Shown here in pieces: positions 49,154 to 58,801 of a stretch of 64,000 nt of DNA; position 1 is the stretch's first letter; each line of letters starts with the position of its first letter. The notes under the pieces were generated by a model, which was given only the letters and a program-made list of their open reading frames with translations, searched no databases and had not been told where the DNA came from. Location of the stretch: the NCBI RefSeq assembly GCF_003259175.1, contig NZ_QGOK01000003.1, forward strand, positions 62,001 through 126,000, read 5' to 3'. Made by a program: the position numbers and the translations under genes. The stretch comes from Marinomonas shanghaiensis (GTDB lineage Bacteria; Pseudomonadota; Gammaproteobacteria; Pseudomonadales; Marinomonadaceae).

Positions 49154-50353
49154 CTAACGCTCGGTTAGCGTTATCTTGTTGGTGTATTTTACGGTGGCTT
49201 TGAAGCAGACAAAAGCAATAATGCCGCAAGTGGCAATGGTGCCAAGCATGGGGATGAAGGTGCCGTTGTGAAGAATACTGACAACCGCGCCACCGAGTGC
49301 CCCCATCGCAAATCGTGATGTGCCTGCAAGAGCGGTCACACTGCCATTGTGATTGCCTGCATGTTTCAACGCCCCAGCCATAAAGCCGCTGCCTAAAATG
49401 CCCATCGGTCCCATGAATAACATACTTGAGATTATGATTAACCAAAGTGGTGGATGGTTAAAAAAGCTAAGGGTAATCATGAGTATCGAAGCGATTAGCG
49501 GAATATAGATGGCGTACTTGGACAAGACTTCGGTGCCCAATTTTTCTACATAACGACTGTTAATAGTGGACGCGAGCATCATGGAAATGACATTCAGGCC
49601 TACGAGAAAACCAAAATGGGCTGGGTCAACATGGTAAATTTCAATATAGACAAACGAACAGCCTGTAATAAAGCTCATCATGCCAGCAAAATAGAAAGCA
49701 GAGGCAAGGATATAACCCATAACCGAACGGTTTTTAAGTAAGGTGATGTAATTTCGAATGGCGTTTAAAAAAGAAAAGGGCGTGCGCTTTTCAATGGGTA
49801 ATGTTTCTGGAATGGTACGTAAAAAGAGCGCAACGGCAACGATAGCTAACACACCTAAGAGGACAAAAATATAGTGCCAACTTAAAACCGTCAAGATTGC
49901 ACCACCCAGGATTGGTGCCGCCAAAGGCGCCAATGCCATCACTAGCATAATCATTGACATGGCCTTGGCGAACTGATTAATGGACAAACCATCTTTCACC
50001 AAAGCCGGAACACAAACCGCAACCGCGGCGCCACCAAAGGCCTGAATGGCTCGTCCGACCAACAGCATTTCATAGCTTTGCGCCAGTGCGCATAAAAAAC
50101 TGCCGACGGCAAAAATCGCTAATCCACCCACTACAACTTTACGACGTCCGATCGCATCGGAAATAGGGCCAAATAGAATCTGCATAAACGCAAACACCAG
50201 CAGGTAGATACTGAGCGTCATCTGAACGAGACCGATCTCCGTGTTTAAGCTTTTGGAAATAGTCGGGATACTGGGGAGATACGCATCAATTGCTAGGGGA
50301 GTTAGCCCAGACAAAAGGCCAAGAACAAGAATAATCGGGAAGGTGAGTTTCAT
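49154..50353 (-). CDS. Bcr/CflA-type multidrug efflux transporter (MFS)
   Basis: A 399-residue transporter with 12 membrane helices. The first half has PLAIDAYLPSIPTISKSLNT and QILFGPISDAIGRRKVVVGG, the DHA1 motif A of Bcr/CflA proteins, and the RAIQAFGGAAVAVC helix. Such pumps export drugs such as bicyclomycin or chloramphenicol, or metabolites; the substrate is not predictable. The chosen ATG is four codons inside a TTG-started reading; neither has a clear ribosome-binding site. Confidence 0.9.
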   Translation of the reverse strand: MKLTFPIILVLGLLSGLTPLAIDAYLPSIPTISKSLNTEIGLVQMTLSIYLLVFAFMQILFGPISDAIGRRKVVVGGLAIFAVGSFLCALAQSYEMLLVGRAIQAFGGAAVAVCVPALVKDGLSINQFAKAMSMIMLVMALAPLAAPILGGAILTVLSWHYIFVLLGVLAIVAVALFLRTIPETLPIEKRTPFSFLNAIRNYITLLKNRSVMGYILASAFYFAGMMSFITGCSFVYIEIYHVDPAHFGFLVGLNVISMMLASTINSRYVEKLGTEVLSKYAIYIPLIASILMITLSFFNHPPLWLIIISSMLFMGPMGILGSGFMAGALKHAGNHNGSVTALAGTSRFAMGALGGAVVSILHNGTFIPMLGTIATCGIIAFVCFKATVKYTNKITLTER

Positions 50354-50522
50354 AGGGTGACTCAATGAATAGGTTGGTCGCTAATCGACATAGGGCATGG
50401 CCAATGACAGAACGGGCTGAATTATAATCGGTTTAGACGCAATGAAGCAGGCTAATTGTGCAGATAATAAGTAAAGCTGGGTGATCATAAGGGAAGAGGG
50501 GTTGTCTGATAGGTTTGGCCAA

Positions 50523-50558
50523 ATAAAAAAAGAGACAATCCAATGACTGAATTGTCTC
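50523..50558 (-). terminator. Terminator of the tctCBA operon
   Basis: On the minus strand GAGACAAT and ATTGTCTC pair around an 11-nt loop and run into a T-rich tract. The stretch from tctA to the efflux gene (about 250 bp) holds nothing else visible. Confidence 0.8.
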
Positions 50559-50611
50559 CAAATACCCTATCTAATAACATCTATTGCGGTATCGTGTTAC
50601 ACACGATTATT

Positions 50612-52126
50612 TCATGACGCTGCGGTTTTGTTTCTTTTGCCTAGTAATTTGCTAATCAGTGGCATTACTAACAATATGATTGCAATGATCATGATGGTTA
50701 AGGTAAGCGGGCGTTCCCAAAGGAAAGACAAGCTGCCATCAGACAATACCATAGAGCGGCTAAGGTTCTGTTCCATAATGTCACCAAGAATATACCCCAA
50801 CAGCATAGGTGCCATCGGGAAATCCAGCATTTTAAGGAACAGCGCAATAACGGTAATGAAGACCATCATTTGTATGTCAAAGGTATTAAAGCTGACCAAA
50901 TACACACCCGTGACCGAGAAGAACAAAATCAACGGGATCAAGATTTGACGAGGAATGGCCAGTAAGCGTGATATATAAGGAATCAAGGGTAGATTCAGAA
51001 TCAACAGCACTAAGTTACCAAAGTACATTGAAATAATGACCGACCAAAAGACATCCGGATTGTCGACAAACAAGCGTGGGCCAGGTTGCACACCCGCAGC
51101 AATTAAGGCACCAAGCATGATGGCGGTCGTGCCGGATCCTGGGATGCCTAATGTTAGTAATGGTACAAATGAACCAGTAGAGGCCGCATTGTTTGCCGTT
51201 TCAGGTGCCGCAAGACCGCGCAAAGCCCCTTTACCAAATTTAAGCTTTTCTTTTGCCGAGGCAAAGTTACGTTCCATGCCGTAGGCCAAGAAAGACGCAA
51301 TGGTGGCACCAGCACCAGGCAGCACACCAATGATAAAACCAAACACAGAAGAACGAGCAACCGTAGGCGCTACTTCTTTCACTTCTTCTTTGCTTAGCTT
51401 CATGCTGCCAAGCGCGGCCATGTTGATTTCAGGGTCTTTTTCAAGATGCTGTCCCTTCATAACGGACATAATCACTTCGGTTAAAGCAAACGTTGCCATC
51501 GCCAGTAATAAGAAGCTTACGCCATCCAGTAAATCAAGATTCCCAAAGGTAAAGCGTGGGACACCCGTCATGACGTCGGTGCCCATAGTGGCGATCATCA
51601 GACCAAAAACCGTCATTATCATGGCTTTGATCACTTGGCCTTTACCAGAGAACGCCGCGACGGCTGTGAGACCCAGTACCATTAAGGCAAAGTAGTCGCC
51701 TGATTGGAAACTCAAGGAAACGGTGGCCAGTGCAGGGGCTGCAAACAGCAGTATAATGGCACCTACTGTACCGCCAGTGAATGAGCAATAAGCCGCTAAT
51801 GCCAGCGCTTTACCCGCCTGACCACGTTGCGCTATAGGGTAGCCATCAAACGAGGTAACAACGGTACTGGAACAGCCTGGGGCATTAATCAAAATAGACG
51901 AAGTCGAGCCACCAAATACCGCGCCATAATACACACCCGCCATTAAAATAATGCCTGAAGAAGGATCTAAGCCGTACGTGATAGGGATCATTAAGGCCAC
52001 GGCCGATATTGGCCCAAGGCCGGGCAACATACCAATGAAGGTACCTGCAAAACAACCGACCACTACCATCATAATGTTGAATGGCATGATCGCGGTGCTA
52101 AGACCTACAAATATTCCGTCTAACAT
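50612..52126 (-). CDS. tctA: Tripartite tricarboxylate transporter, large permease TctA
   Basis: A 504-residue membrane protein with the TctA signatures GTFIGMLPGLGPISAVALMIP near the start, SSILINAPGCSSTVVTSFDG and TLGIPGSGTTAIMLGAL. It moves carboxylates such as citrate together with TctB and the binding protein TctC. The ATG chosen has GGAGG 8 nt upstream; an in-frame ATG five codons earlier would overlap that site. Confidence 0.95.
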   Translation of the reverse strand: MLDGIFVGLSTAIMPFNIMMVVVGCFAGTFIGMLPGLGPISAVALMIPITYGLDPSSGIILMAGVYYGAVFGGSTSSILINAPGCSSTVVTSFDGYPIAQRGQAGKALALAAYCSFTGGTVGAIILLFAAPALATVSLSFQSGDYFALMVLGLTAVAAFSGKGQVIKAMIMTVFGLMIATMGTDVMTGVPRFTFGNLDLLDGVSFLLLAMATFALTEVIMSVMKGQHLEKDPEINMAALGSMKLSKEEVKEVAPTVARSSVFGFIIGVLPGAGATIASFLAYGMERNFASAKEKLKFGKGALRGLAAPETANNAASTGSFVPLLTLGIPGSGTTAIMLGALIAAGVQPGPRLFVDNPDVFWSVIISMYFGNLVLLILNLPLIPYISRLLAIPRQILIPLILFFSVTGVYLVSFNTFDIQMMVFITVIALFLKMLDFPMAPMLLGYILGDIMEQNLSRSMVLSDGSLSFLWERPLTLTIMIIAIILLVMPLISKLLGKRNKTAAS

Positions 52127-52130
52127 GACC

Positions 52131-52604
52131 TTAACCTCCAAACAACATGGTTATTAAGCGCCCAGGAGCAAGATAAATATCCAGCAGTTGGGACAGGGAG
52201 AACCAAATAAAGAGACCAAAAGGCACGGAAGCGATTAACAAGGTTTTCCACCGACGCTCTCCCAAGACCCAATAGCCACCGACAAGAAACAAAATGGTAG
52301 ACAATAAAAAACCGATCCATTCCAACGCCACGCCGAACAATATGACCAGTACCAACAGCTTAATTACGATCGCAAAGTCGTATCCCTGCAAAGAAAGGCG
52401 CTCACCGCCATTTTTACTGGCGTTGAGAATCAGAGCGATGGACAGGATACCGCCCATGAAAGCCAGAACAGTTGGTAGGGTTTGTGCGTTAAAGGGCTCG
52501 TATTCATCACCTGGCAACATAGGAATGTCGCCCGTGTAGTAGCCATAAGCAGCGGAAAGGCACAGGAACGCCAAACCGCCAATATGATCTTTCGTAATCA
52601 CCAT
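52131..52604 (-). CDS. tctB: Tripartite tricarboxylate transporter, small permease TctB
   Basis: A 157-residue protein with four membrane segments, the TctB topology, including the typical PGDEYEPFNAQTLPTVLAF stretch after the first helix. AAGGTGA lies 6 nt before the chosen ATG; the longer frame to 52643 lacks a site. It sits between tctC and tctA in the standard order. Confidence 0.9.
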   Translation of the reverse strand: MVITKDHIGGLAFLCLSAAYGYYTGDIPMLPGDEYEPFNAQTLPTVLAFMGGILSIALILNASKNGGERLSLQGYDFAIVIKLLVLVILFGVALEWIGFLLSTILFLVGGYWVLGERRWKTLLIASVPFGLFIWFSLSQLLDIYLAPGRLITMLFGG

Positions 52605-52721
52605 AGGGTTCACCTTTGACGGTACAAATGCCGTCCATCTCATAATAAAAAGGTAGGATAAGAGAGAGCTCCAAGGGCATTTAGCCGTTGAAGCTCTGAG
52701 AAATTTCAGATAACCGTGTGG

Positions 52722-53705
52722 TTATTTTAAGAAGCCAAGTTCACGCATTAGATCACCAATTACGGTTTCTTGGTTTTCTAAGAAAGCCACAAAATCTGCG
52801 CGAGGTTTGAAGACTTCTGTCCAGCCATTGCGGTCACGAACGACTTTCCATTCATCTGTCTCGTACATTTTTGACAACAGGTTAGCGTATTCATCAGCTT
52901 GTTCATCGGACAGTGTTGGCGCCCCAAAGAAACCGCGCCAGTTTAAAAAGCTTGCGTCATAGCCAAGTTCTTTTAAAGTAGGTACATCTGGCGCTGTGGC
53001 AGAGCGCTCATCGCCTGTGATAGCTAAGATACGGACTTCACCCGCATTGGCTAAGACAACCGCTTCGCTAAAACCGGTTGATAATAGGTGTGCCTCGCCA
53101 GATAGAATCCCTGCCATAGCTGTACCACCTGCATCATAGGCTACGTATTTTAAACGGCGCGCATCACCGCCAGCCGCTTTAAACGCCATAGCGGCTACCA
53201 AGTGATCCATGCTACCGCGTGCGGAGCCACCGGCAACGGCGACAGAGCGAGGATCGTTTTTAAAATCGTTTATCACATCTTGGAAGGTCATGTACTTTGA
53301 GCTAGTAGGTACCACAAAAGCGCCATAGTCACCGACTACTGCCGCGATGGGTTTAAGATCACGGAAAGATTGTGGGAATACCTTGGACAAAGAACTGATC
53401 ACGATGGGAGTTGAGTTCACCATTAAGGTGCCATGGCTTTGATCGGCTTTTTCAATGAGGTTGGCAATGGCTTTACCACCACCGCCACCAGACAAGTTTT
53501 CGAAAGATGCTCTTTCTATTAAGCCTGATTTAGTGAGTGCTTCGCCTACGCCACGAGCGGTGCCGTCCCAGCCACCACCTGCACCGCCAGGTACTAGGAA
53601 GTGAATTTGGTCGTTGGCAGCCTGTGCCATACCCGCAGTCAGTGTTGACGCGAAAGCAGCCGCTAATAAAGTTGAACGTTGACGAGAAAGAAATCGAGAT
53701 AACAT
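52722..53705 (-). CDS. tctC: Tripartite tricarboxylate transporter substrate-binding protein TctC
   Basis: The 327-residue protein starts with a clear signal peptide (MLSRFLSRQRSTLLAAAFAS and on to AQA-A) and has the TctC (Bug) pattern: IHFLVPGGAGGGWDGTARGV, NLSGGGGGKAIANL, VAGGSARGSMDHLVAAM and a GEAHLLSTGFSEAV loop. GAGGA lies 8 nt before the ATG; the longer frame to 53786 has no similarity. The substrate is probably a di- or tricarboxylate. Confidence 0.95.
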   Translation of the reverse strand: MLSRFLSRQRSTLLAAAFASTLTAGMAQAANDQIHFLVPGGAGGGWDGTARGVGEALTKSGLIERASFENLSGGGGGKAIANLIEKADQSHGTLMVNSTPIVISSLSKVFPQSFRDLKPIAAVVGDYGAFVVPTSSKYMTFQDVINDFKNDPRSVAVAGGSARGSMDHLVAAMAFKAAGGDARRLKYVAYDAGGTAMAGILSGEAHLLSTGFSEAVVLANAGEVRILAITGDERSATAPDVPTLKELGYDASFLNWRGFFGAPTLSDEQADEYANLLSKMYETDEWKVVRDRNGWTEVFKPRADFVAFLENQETVIGDLMRELGFLK

Positions 53706-53888
53706 ATTAGTATCCTCAGTTGTTTTTATATTTTTAGTGATTTCTTTACTATATTCGGACATTTTGTTTTTAAAAATATATTGCACTTAAAGGCTATATC
53801 ATCCTTTAAAATCATTTTGTGCATTTTGTTCACAGGCAGTTTGATTCGTTCTCCGATACCATAGAATAAAAAAAGAGCCTTAACTGAT

Positions 53889-55541
53889 ATGACCAACCCC
53901 TTACGTAACCTCAAACTCAAGACTCGAATGACCTTAGTTTTAGGTCTGATGGCCCTATTGCAAACAGGCTTCTTAGGCCTTTTTGCTCTTAATCACCTTA
54001 ATGAGTCCCTTGAAGAGCAGGTCGCTGAACGCGCACTGCAAGTCGCAAAAACCATTGCTGTAATGCCGGAAATCATTGCCGCCGTAAAAGCGTCGGACAC
54101 CCCCTTTTTACAACCTTTAAGTCTGCAATTGGCCGAGACGACCCATGCGCGTTTTGTTGTTATCGGCGATAAAAATGGCTTACGTCTGTCTCATCCTACT
54201 CCCGAACGAATTGGCAAACCGATGAACGATGACGATGAAGATGGTATGGGAGGGGAGTACAACAACCCCGCTTTGTTGGATGGTCGAGCTTATGTGCAAA
54301 AAGCCACGGGGAGCTTGGGCGTTTCCATTAGAGGAAAGACGCCTATTATCGATCCGTCTGGCGAGATTGTAGGTATTGTGTCGGTTGGCTTTATTTTGGA
54401 TACGGTAGAAAGCATTTTGGCGCGCTATCGTACGACCTTGCTGATTGCGATTTTATCGGCTTTTATGATCAGTGTGTTGATTGCGCTCTGGTTTGCCAGT
54501 CATTTTAAAAAGGCTATTTTTGGGCTTGAACCTGAGCAAATAGGGCTTTTGTTTGAAGAGCGTAATGCCACCCTAGAATCGATCCGTGAAGGAATTGTGG
54601 CAATTAATGCGGAAGGTATTATTACTACCTTTAACCGCGCGGCATTAAAGACTTTGGGTTTGTCAAACAAGGACAGCCTGTTGGGGCAGCCCATCCAAAA
54701 AGTACTACCGGATAGCCAGATGATCAGTGTACTTGAAAATGGACAGCCGCAATTTGATCAGGAAGTGTGGTTGGGCGATGCGTGTTTTATTACTAACCGG
54801 CTGCCAGTGCGTCAGGATGATCGCATTATTGGTGTGGTGTCCAGTTTTCGGCCAAAAGATGAGCTGGATATGGTCAGTCGTAAACTGACTCGTATTCGCC
54901 AGTATGCCGACAGTTTACGCAGTCAAACCCATGAGTATTCCAATAAATTGCATACCATCGCGGGGTTAATTCAAATTGGCGCCACCAAAGAGGCCTTGGC
55001 CTTGATCGGTCAGGAGACCGAGAACCATCAAGCGCTCATTGACTTGCTGGTGGCGGCGATCCCAGACCCTGTATTAGCGGGTTGTCTATTGGGAAAATAC
55101 AACCGAGCCCGTGAGCTTGGCTTGCGTCTTATCATTGATTCAGAAAGTCATATGACGGATATTCCCATGCATATTCCTCGGGAGTTGTTGGTGAGTGTGA
55201 TTGGGAATTTATTGGACAATGCGTTTGAAGCCACTCTGTCGCATACGGGGGCTGGTGGCGACGTCAGTTTGACCATGACAGACCTAGGCAATGACCTGAT
55301 TTTTGAAATAGAAGACCAAGGCGCAGGCATTCCGGTCGAAGAGCAAGCGCGTATTTTTGAACGCGGAGTCTCGACAAAGGGAGAACCAAACCGTGGCATC
55401 GGCTTGCATCTAGTGAATCAATTACTGACACGAATGGGAGCGACCATTATCATTGAGCCTGCTGATTTATGCGGTAGTCGTTTTACCGTCTACATTCCCA
55501 AAAAGAAACCTTCTATTGATCTTAAATCGACTCAGGAGTGA
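53889..55541 (+). CDS. CitA/DcuS-type sensor histidine kinase
   Basis: A 550-residue kinase with two membrane segments (about 15–33 and 178–200) around a periplasmic sCache/PASp domain of the CitA type (RFVVIGDKNGLRLSHPTPERI, GSLGVSIRGKTPI), then a cytoplasmic PAS (about 230–290), the H box SQTHEYSNKLHTIAGLIQIG and an ATPase domain (GNLLDNAFEA, DQGAGIP, GIGLHLV). Such kinases sense citrate or C4-dicarboxylates. It is divergent from tctCBA, its likely target. Confidence 0.93.
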   Translation: MTNPLRNLKLKTRMTLVLGLMALLQTGFLGLFALNHLNESLEEQVAERALQVAKTIAVMPEIIAAVKASDTPFLQPLSLQLAETTHARFVVIGDKNGLRLSHPTPERIGKPMNDDDEDGMGGEYNNPALLDGRAYVQKATGSLGVSIRGKTPIIDPSGEIVGIVSVGFILDTVESILARYRTTLLIAILSAFMISVLIALWFASHFKKAIFGLEPEQIGLLFEERNATLESIREGIVAINAEGIITTFNRAALKTLGLSNKDSLLGQPIQKVLPDSQMISVLENGQPQFDQEVWLGDACFITNRLPVRQDDRIIGVVSSFRPKDELDMVSRKLTRIRQYADSLRSQTHEYSNKLHTIAGLIQIGATKEALALIGQETENHQALIDLLVAAIPDPVLAGCLLGKYNRARELGLRLIIDSESHMTDIPMHIPRELLVSVIGNLLDNAFEATLSHTGAGGDVSLTMTDLGNDLIFEIEDQGAGIPVEEQARIFERGVSTKGEPNRGIGLHLVNQLLTRMGATIIIEPADLCGSRFTVYIPKKKPSIDLKSTQE

Positions 55542-55545
55542 TGTT

Positions 55546-56238
55546 ATGAGCACTAGCATACGAGTAGTAATTGCCGAAGATGATTTACAGATTGCAGAGA
55601 TTCAGAAACGCTTTTTGGAGCGAATAGAAGGTTTCGAATTGGTCGGTTTGGCGCATGGTCTTGAAGAGGCTCGAGATCTAGTCGATATACTAAAGCCAGA
55701 GCTTTTGCTTTTAGATGTACAGTTTCCCAAAGGCAATGGGCTGGAATTGCTGCGCGATCTGCGTGCAAATCACTGCGCTACCGATGTGATATTGATTACC
55801 GCTGCTCGTGAAATTGATACCCTCAGAGCGGCTTTGCATGGCGGTATATTTGATTACATACTCAAGCCTTTGGTGTTCGAGCGGCTCAAAGAAGCCCTTG
55901 CGAACTATGCACTTCACCTTGAAAAACTTCATGCGATGAGCACTCTAGTGCAAACGGAAGTAGACCGTTTGCTGCCGCGAGGTCAACATGCCTCTTCGGC
56001 GCCAGTGGCTTCGCCACTACCAAAAGGGGTTGATGCACTTACTTTAGCCAAGGTTATTGAGGTGATTACTGAGTCGAGTGCTTCTCTTAATGCGGAAGAA
56101 GTGGGTAAACAAATTAATGCCAGCCGCACCACCGCAAGACGTTATTTAGAGCATTTGGTGAGCTGTGGAGAACTGACCGCAGAGGTCAGTTATGGCTCTG
56201 TGGGCCGCCCTGAAAGGCGTTATCAAAAAATAAGATAA
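55546..56238 (+). CDS. CitB/DcuR-type response regulator
   Basis: The 230-residue protein has a receiver domain (VIAEDDLQIAEIQKRFLERI, phospho-acceptor in LLLDVQFPKGNG) and a C-terminal helix-turn-helix of the CitB family (LNAEEVGKQINASRTTARRYLEHL). AGGAG precedes the ATG, 4 bp after the kinase stop. It probably activates the divergent tctCBA genes. Confidence 0.93.
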   Translation: MSTSIRVVIAEDDLQIAEIQKRFLERIEGFELVGLAHGLEEARDLVDILKPELLLLDVQFPKGNGLELLRDLRANHCATDVILITAAREIDTLRAALHGGIFDYILKPLVFERLKEALANYALHLEKLHAMSTLVQTEVDRLLPRGQHASSAPVASPLPKGVDALTLAKVIEVITESSASLNAEEVGKQINASRTTARRYLEHLVSCGELTAEVSYGSVGRPERRYQKIR

Positions 56239-56362
56239 CTGTCAGACCACGCTTAAACAGGTATAATGAAAAGGATTATCTTTTCTGGTTTTATAAAGTG
56301 GAACGTGGTTCAATTTCGTCTCCATTTCACGTCGATAATCATATTGCTTTCATGTCCCGCCT

Positions 56363-56391
56363 AGCGTTTTTCTTTAAAACGCTGCTTTTTT
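56363..56391 (+). terminator. Terminator after the CitA/CitB-type pair
   Basis: AGCGTTTT and AAAACGCT pair around 5 nt, followed by six Ts, just ahead of the ABC exporter gene. Confidence 0.8.
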
Positions 56392-56424
56392 GTCGGTCAA
56401 AGTTAGGTTTACTAAGGAATACCC

Positions 56425-58311
56425 ATGTTACGTTTTTTTGAAAAGTGGGTGTCTGCTTACCCAGACACAGATGCGATTAAAGCGCCGAAGACCTTATTTG
56501 CGTTCTGCCGCTATTACTCAAAAGGAGTAGAGATTCCGCTGTTAATTATGTCGTTATTAACCGCGACGATTGCCATTTTAGAAGTGACCTTGTTCAGCTT
56601 TATGGGGCAATTGGTGGATTGGCTGATTAACAAAGATCCAGAGACCTTTTTTGCCGAAGAGGGCACGCATTTATTGTGGATGTCCTTAATGATTCTCGTC
56701 CTTATGCCAACAGTGGCTTTTTTGCACTCGACCATTATTCACCAAACGTTGTTGGGGAATTACCCCATGCGTATTCGTTGGTTGTCGCACCATTATATTT
56801 TGCGCCAAAGCATGTCTTTCTTTCAGGACGAATTTGCAGGCCGTATCTCCACCAAGGTAATGCAAACCTCGCTTGCAGTTCGTGAAACCGTCATGAAATT
56901 GCTTGATGTCTTGGTCTACATTGGGGTGTATTTTATTTCCATGGTGGTACTGATCGCTAAGGCTGACTATCGTCTGATGATTCCTATGTTGGGATGGTTA
57001 GTCTGTTATGTGCTGCTGCAACTCTATTTTGTGCCTAAATTAAAAAAAGTGTCCGCAGAACAAGCGGATGCTCGTTCCACTATGACTGGACGAGTGGTAG
57101 ACAGCTACAGCAATATTTCGACAGTGAAGCTGTTTTCTCATCATCAACGTGAGGCAGACTATGCCAAAGAAGGCATGGATGGTTTTTTGCAAACGGTTTA
57201 TAAGCAAATGCGCTTGGTCACCATGCTCAGTGTTGGCGTGCAAACCTGTAACTATGTGTTGGCATTTTCAGTGGCGGCCTTGTCTATTTGGTTGTGGACA
57301 GGCAGCATAATTAGTGTTGGAGCCATTGCTATTGCCGTTAGTTTGGCGCTGAGATTGAACGGTATGTCACAATGGATCATGTGGGAAATCAGTGCTTTGT
57401 TTGAAAACATCGGTATGGTTAACGATGGCATGAAAACCTTGTCTAGACCTATTGAGATAGAAGACAAACCCAATGCGCCATCCTTATCTGTGCCAAACGG
57501 CAGCATTGAATACGATGCGGTGAACTTTCATTATGGCAAACAAGATAGCAAGGTGATTGAAAACCTGAAGCTGTCTATTAAAGCAGGTGAAAAGGTTGGT
57601 CTTGTCGGGCGCTCTGGTGCAGGTAAATCGACTATTGTGAATTTGCTGATGCGTTTTCACGATATTGAATCCGGTCAAATTCGCATTGACGGGCAAGACA
57701 TTAGTGCGGTTAAGCAAGATTCTTTACGTGCGCAAATTGGCATGGTGACACAAGATACTTCCTTGTTGCATAGAACTGTGCGGGAAAACCTACTGTATGG
57801 TCGTCCCGATGCCACGGAAGAAGAGATGATTGCGGCGGCGAAAAAAGCCGAAGCTCATGAATTTATTCAAGAGCTAACCGACCCCTTCGGCAACGCAGGC
57901 TACGATGCGATGGTTGGTGAGCGTGGGATCAAATTGTCTGGTGGGCAGCGCCAACGTATTGCGATTGCTCGTGTGTTATTAAAAGACGCGCCTTTGTTGA
58001 TTTTAGACGAAGCGACATCCGCATTGGATTCGGAAGTAGAAGCCGCCATCCAAGACAGCCTGTATAAGCTAATGCAAGGCAAAACAGTGATCGCCATTGC
58101 TCATCGATTGTCAACGATTGCGGCCATGGATCGCTTGATTGTGTTGGACAAGGGCAACATCGTCGAGCAGGGTAGCCATGAAGAGCTGATTCAACATGCT
58201 GGCATTTACGCGTCACTGTGGGCGCACCAAACTGGCGGCTTTTTGGCAGAGGATATTGACCTAGACGAGGTTGACCTTGATGCGATTAAGCAAGAAGAGC
58301 CGATCAAATAA
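56425..58311 (+). CDS. ABC exporter, fused membrane and ATPase domains
   Basis: A 628-residue half-transporter with six membrane helices (about 35–330) and an ATPase domain: VGRSGAGKST (Walker A), LSGGQRQRIAIARVLL (signature), LLILDEATSALDSE (Walker B). The N-terminal extension (FFEKWVSAYPDTDAIKAPKT) and overall sequence resemble the YbtP/MsbA-like multidrug or lipid exporter group. It works as a dimer; substrate unknown. It forms a unit with the SMR gene 36 bp downstream. Confidence 0.92.
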   Translation: MLRFFEKWVSAYPDTDAIKAPKTLFAFCRYYSKGVEIPLLIMSLLTATIAILEVTLFSFMGQLVDWLINKDPETFFAEEGTHLLWMSLMILVLMPTVAFLHSTIIHQTLLGNYPMRIRWLSHHYILRQSMSFFQDEFAGRISTKVMQTSLAVRETVMKLLDVLVYIGVYFISMVVLIAKADYRLMIPMLGWLVCYVLLQLYFVPKLKKVSAEQADARSTMTGRVVDSYSNISTVKLFSHHQREADYAKEGMDGFLQTVYKQMRLVTMLSVGVQTCNYVLAFSVAALSIWLWTGSIISVGAIAIAVSLALRLNGMSQWIMWEISALFENIGMVNDGMKTLSRPIEIEDKPNAPSLSVPNGSIEYDAVNFHYGKQDSKVIENLKLSIKAGEKVGLVGRSGAGKSTIVNLLMRFHDIESGQIRIDGQDISAVKQDSLRAQIGMVTQDTSLLHRTVRENLLYGRPDATEEEMIAAAKKAEAHEFIQELTDPFGNAGYDAMVGERGIKLSGGQRQRIAIARVLLKDAPLLILDEATSALDSEVEAAIQDSLYKLMQGKTVIAIAHRLSTIAAMDRLIVLDKGNIVEQGSHEELIQHAGIYASLWAHQTGGFLAEDIDLDEVDLDAIKQEEPIK

Positions 58312-58347
58312 CCGTATTCGTTGAAAATCTAAGGCAGAGAAAGGCTC

Positions 58348-58677
58348 ATGACGTATTTAATTTTGTTTCTGGCGATATTGGCGGAAGTGATTGCGACCAC
58401 GGCTTTAAAGGCGTCTGATTCTTTTACTAAATTAGGCCCTAGCATCGTATTGGTTGTTGGCTATGGTGTGTCTTTTTATCTGCTAACCATTGTGATGCGT
58501 TCTATGCCGACGGGCGTGACATACGCGATTTGGTCGGGCTTAGGGATTGTATTGATTTCGGTATTTGGTTATTTGTTTAACCATGAAAAACTCGACTTAG
58601 CGGCTTGTATCGGCATGTCTTTGATTGTTGTGGGTGTGGTGGTGATTAATGTGTTTTCGAAAACCGTAAGCCACTGA
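58348..58677 (+). CDS. SMR-family efflux transporter (EmrE/QacE-like)
   Basis: The 109-residue protein has four membrane helices and the conserved Glu in helix 1 (LAILAEVIATTALK, E13), plus the YAIWSGLGIVLISVFGY motif in helix 3. SMR proteins exchange protons for lipophilic cations, or guanidinium in the Gdx group. This one has the EmrE-like GPSIVLVVGYGVSFYLL segment, favouring the multidrug group. Confidence 0.93.
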   Translation: MTYLILFLAILAEVIATTALKASDSFTKLGPSIVLVVGYGVSFYLLTIVMRSMPTGVTYAIWSGLGIVLISVFGYLFNHEKLDLAACIGMSLIVVGVVVINVFSKTVSH

Positions 58678-58743
58678 TAAAGTTAGAAAATAACTTTGAG
58701 AACGTGCGCTAAAGGCATCCACGACCAGTAGGCAGTTGGTTAT

Positions 58744-58780
58744 AAAACCCTCGTTGATAAACATCAGCGAGGGTTTTTTT
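58744..58780. terminator. Bidirectional terminator between the SMR gene and the iron-type SBP gene
   Basis: AAACCCTCGTTGAT and ATCAGCGAGGGTTT form a 14-bp stem with one G-T pair. Seven Ts follow on the plus strand and an AAAA run precedes. Confidence 0.88.
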
Positions 58781-58801
58781 ACGCGTTTTAAAATGTTTTT
58801 A

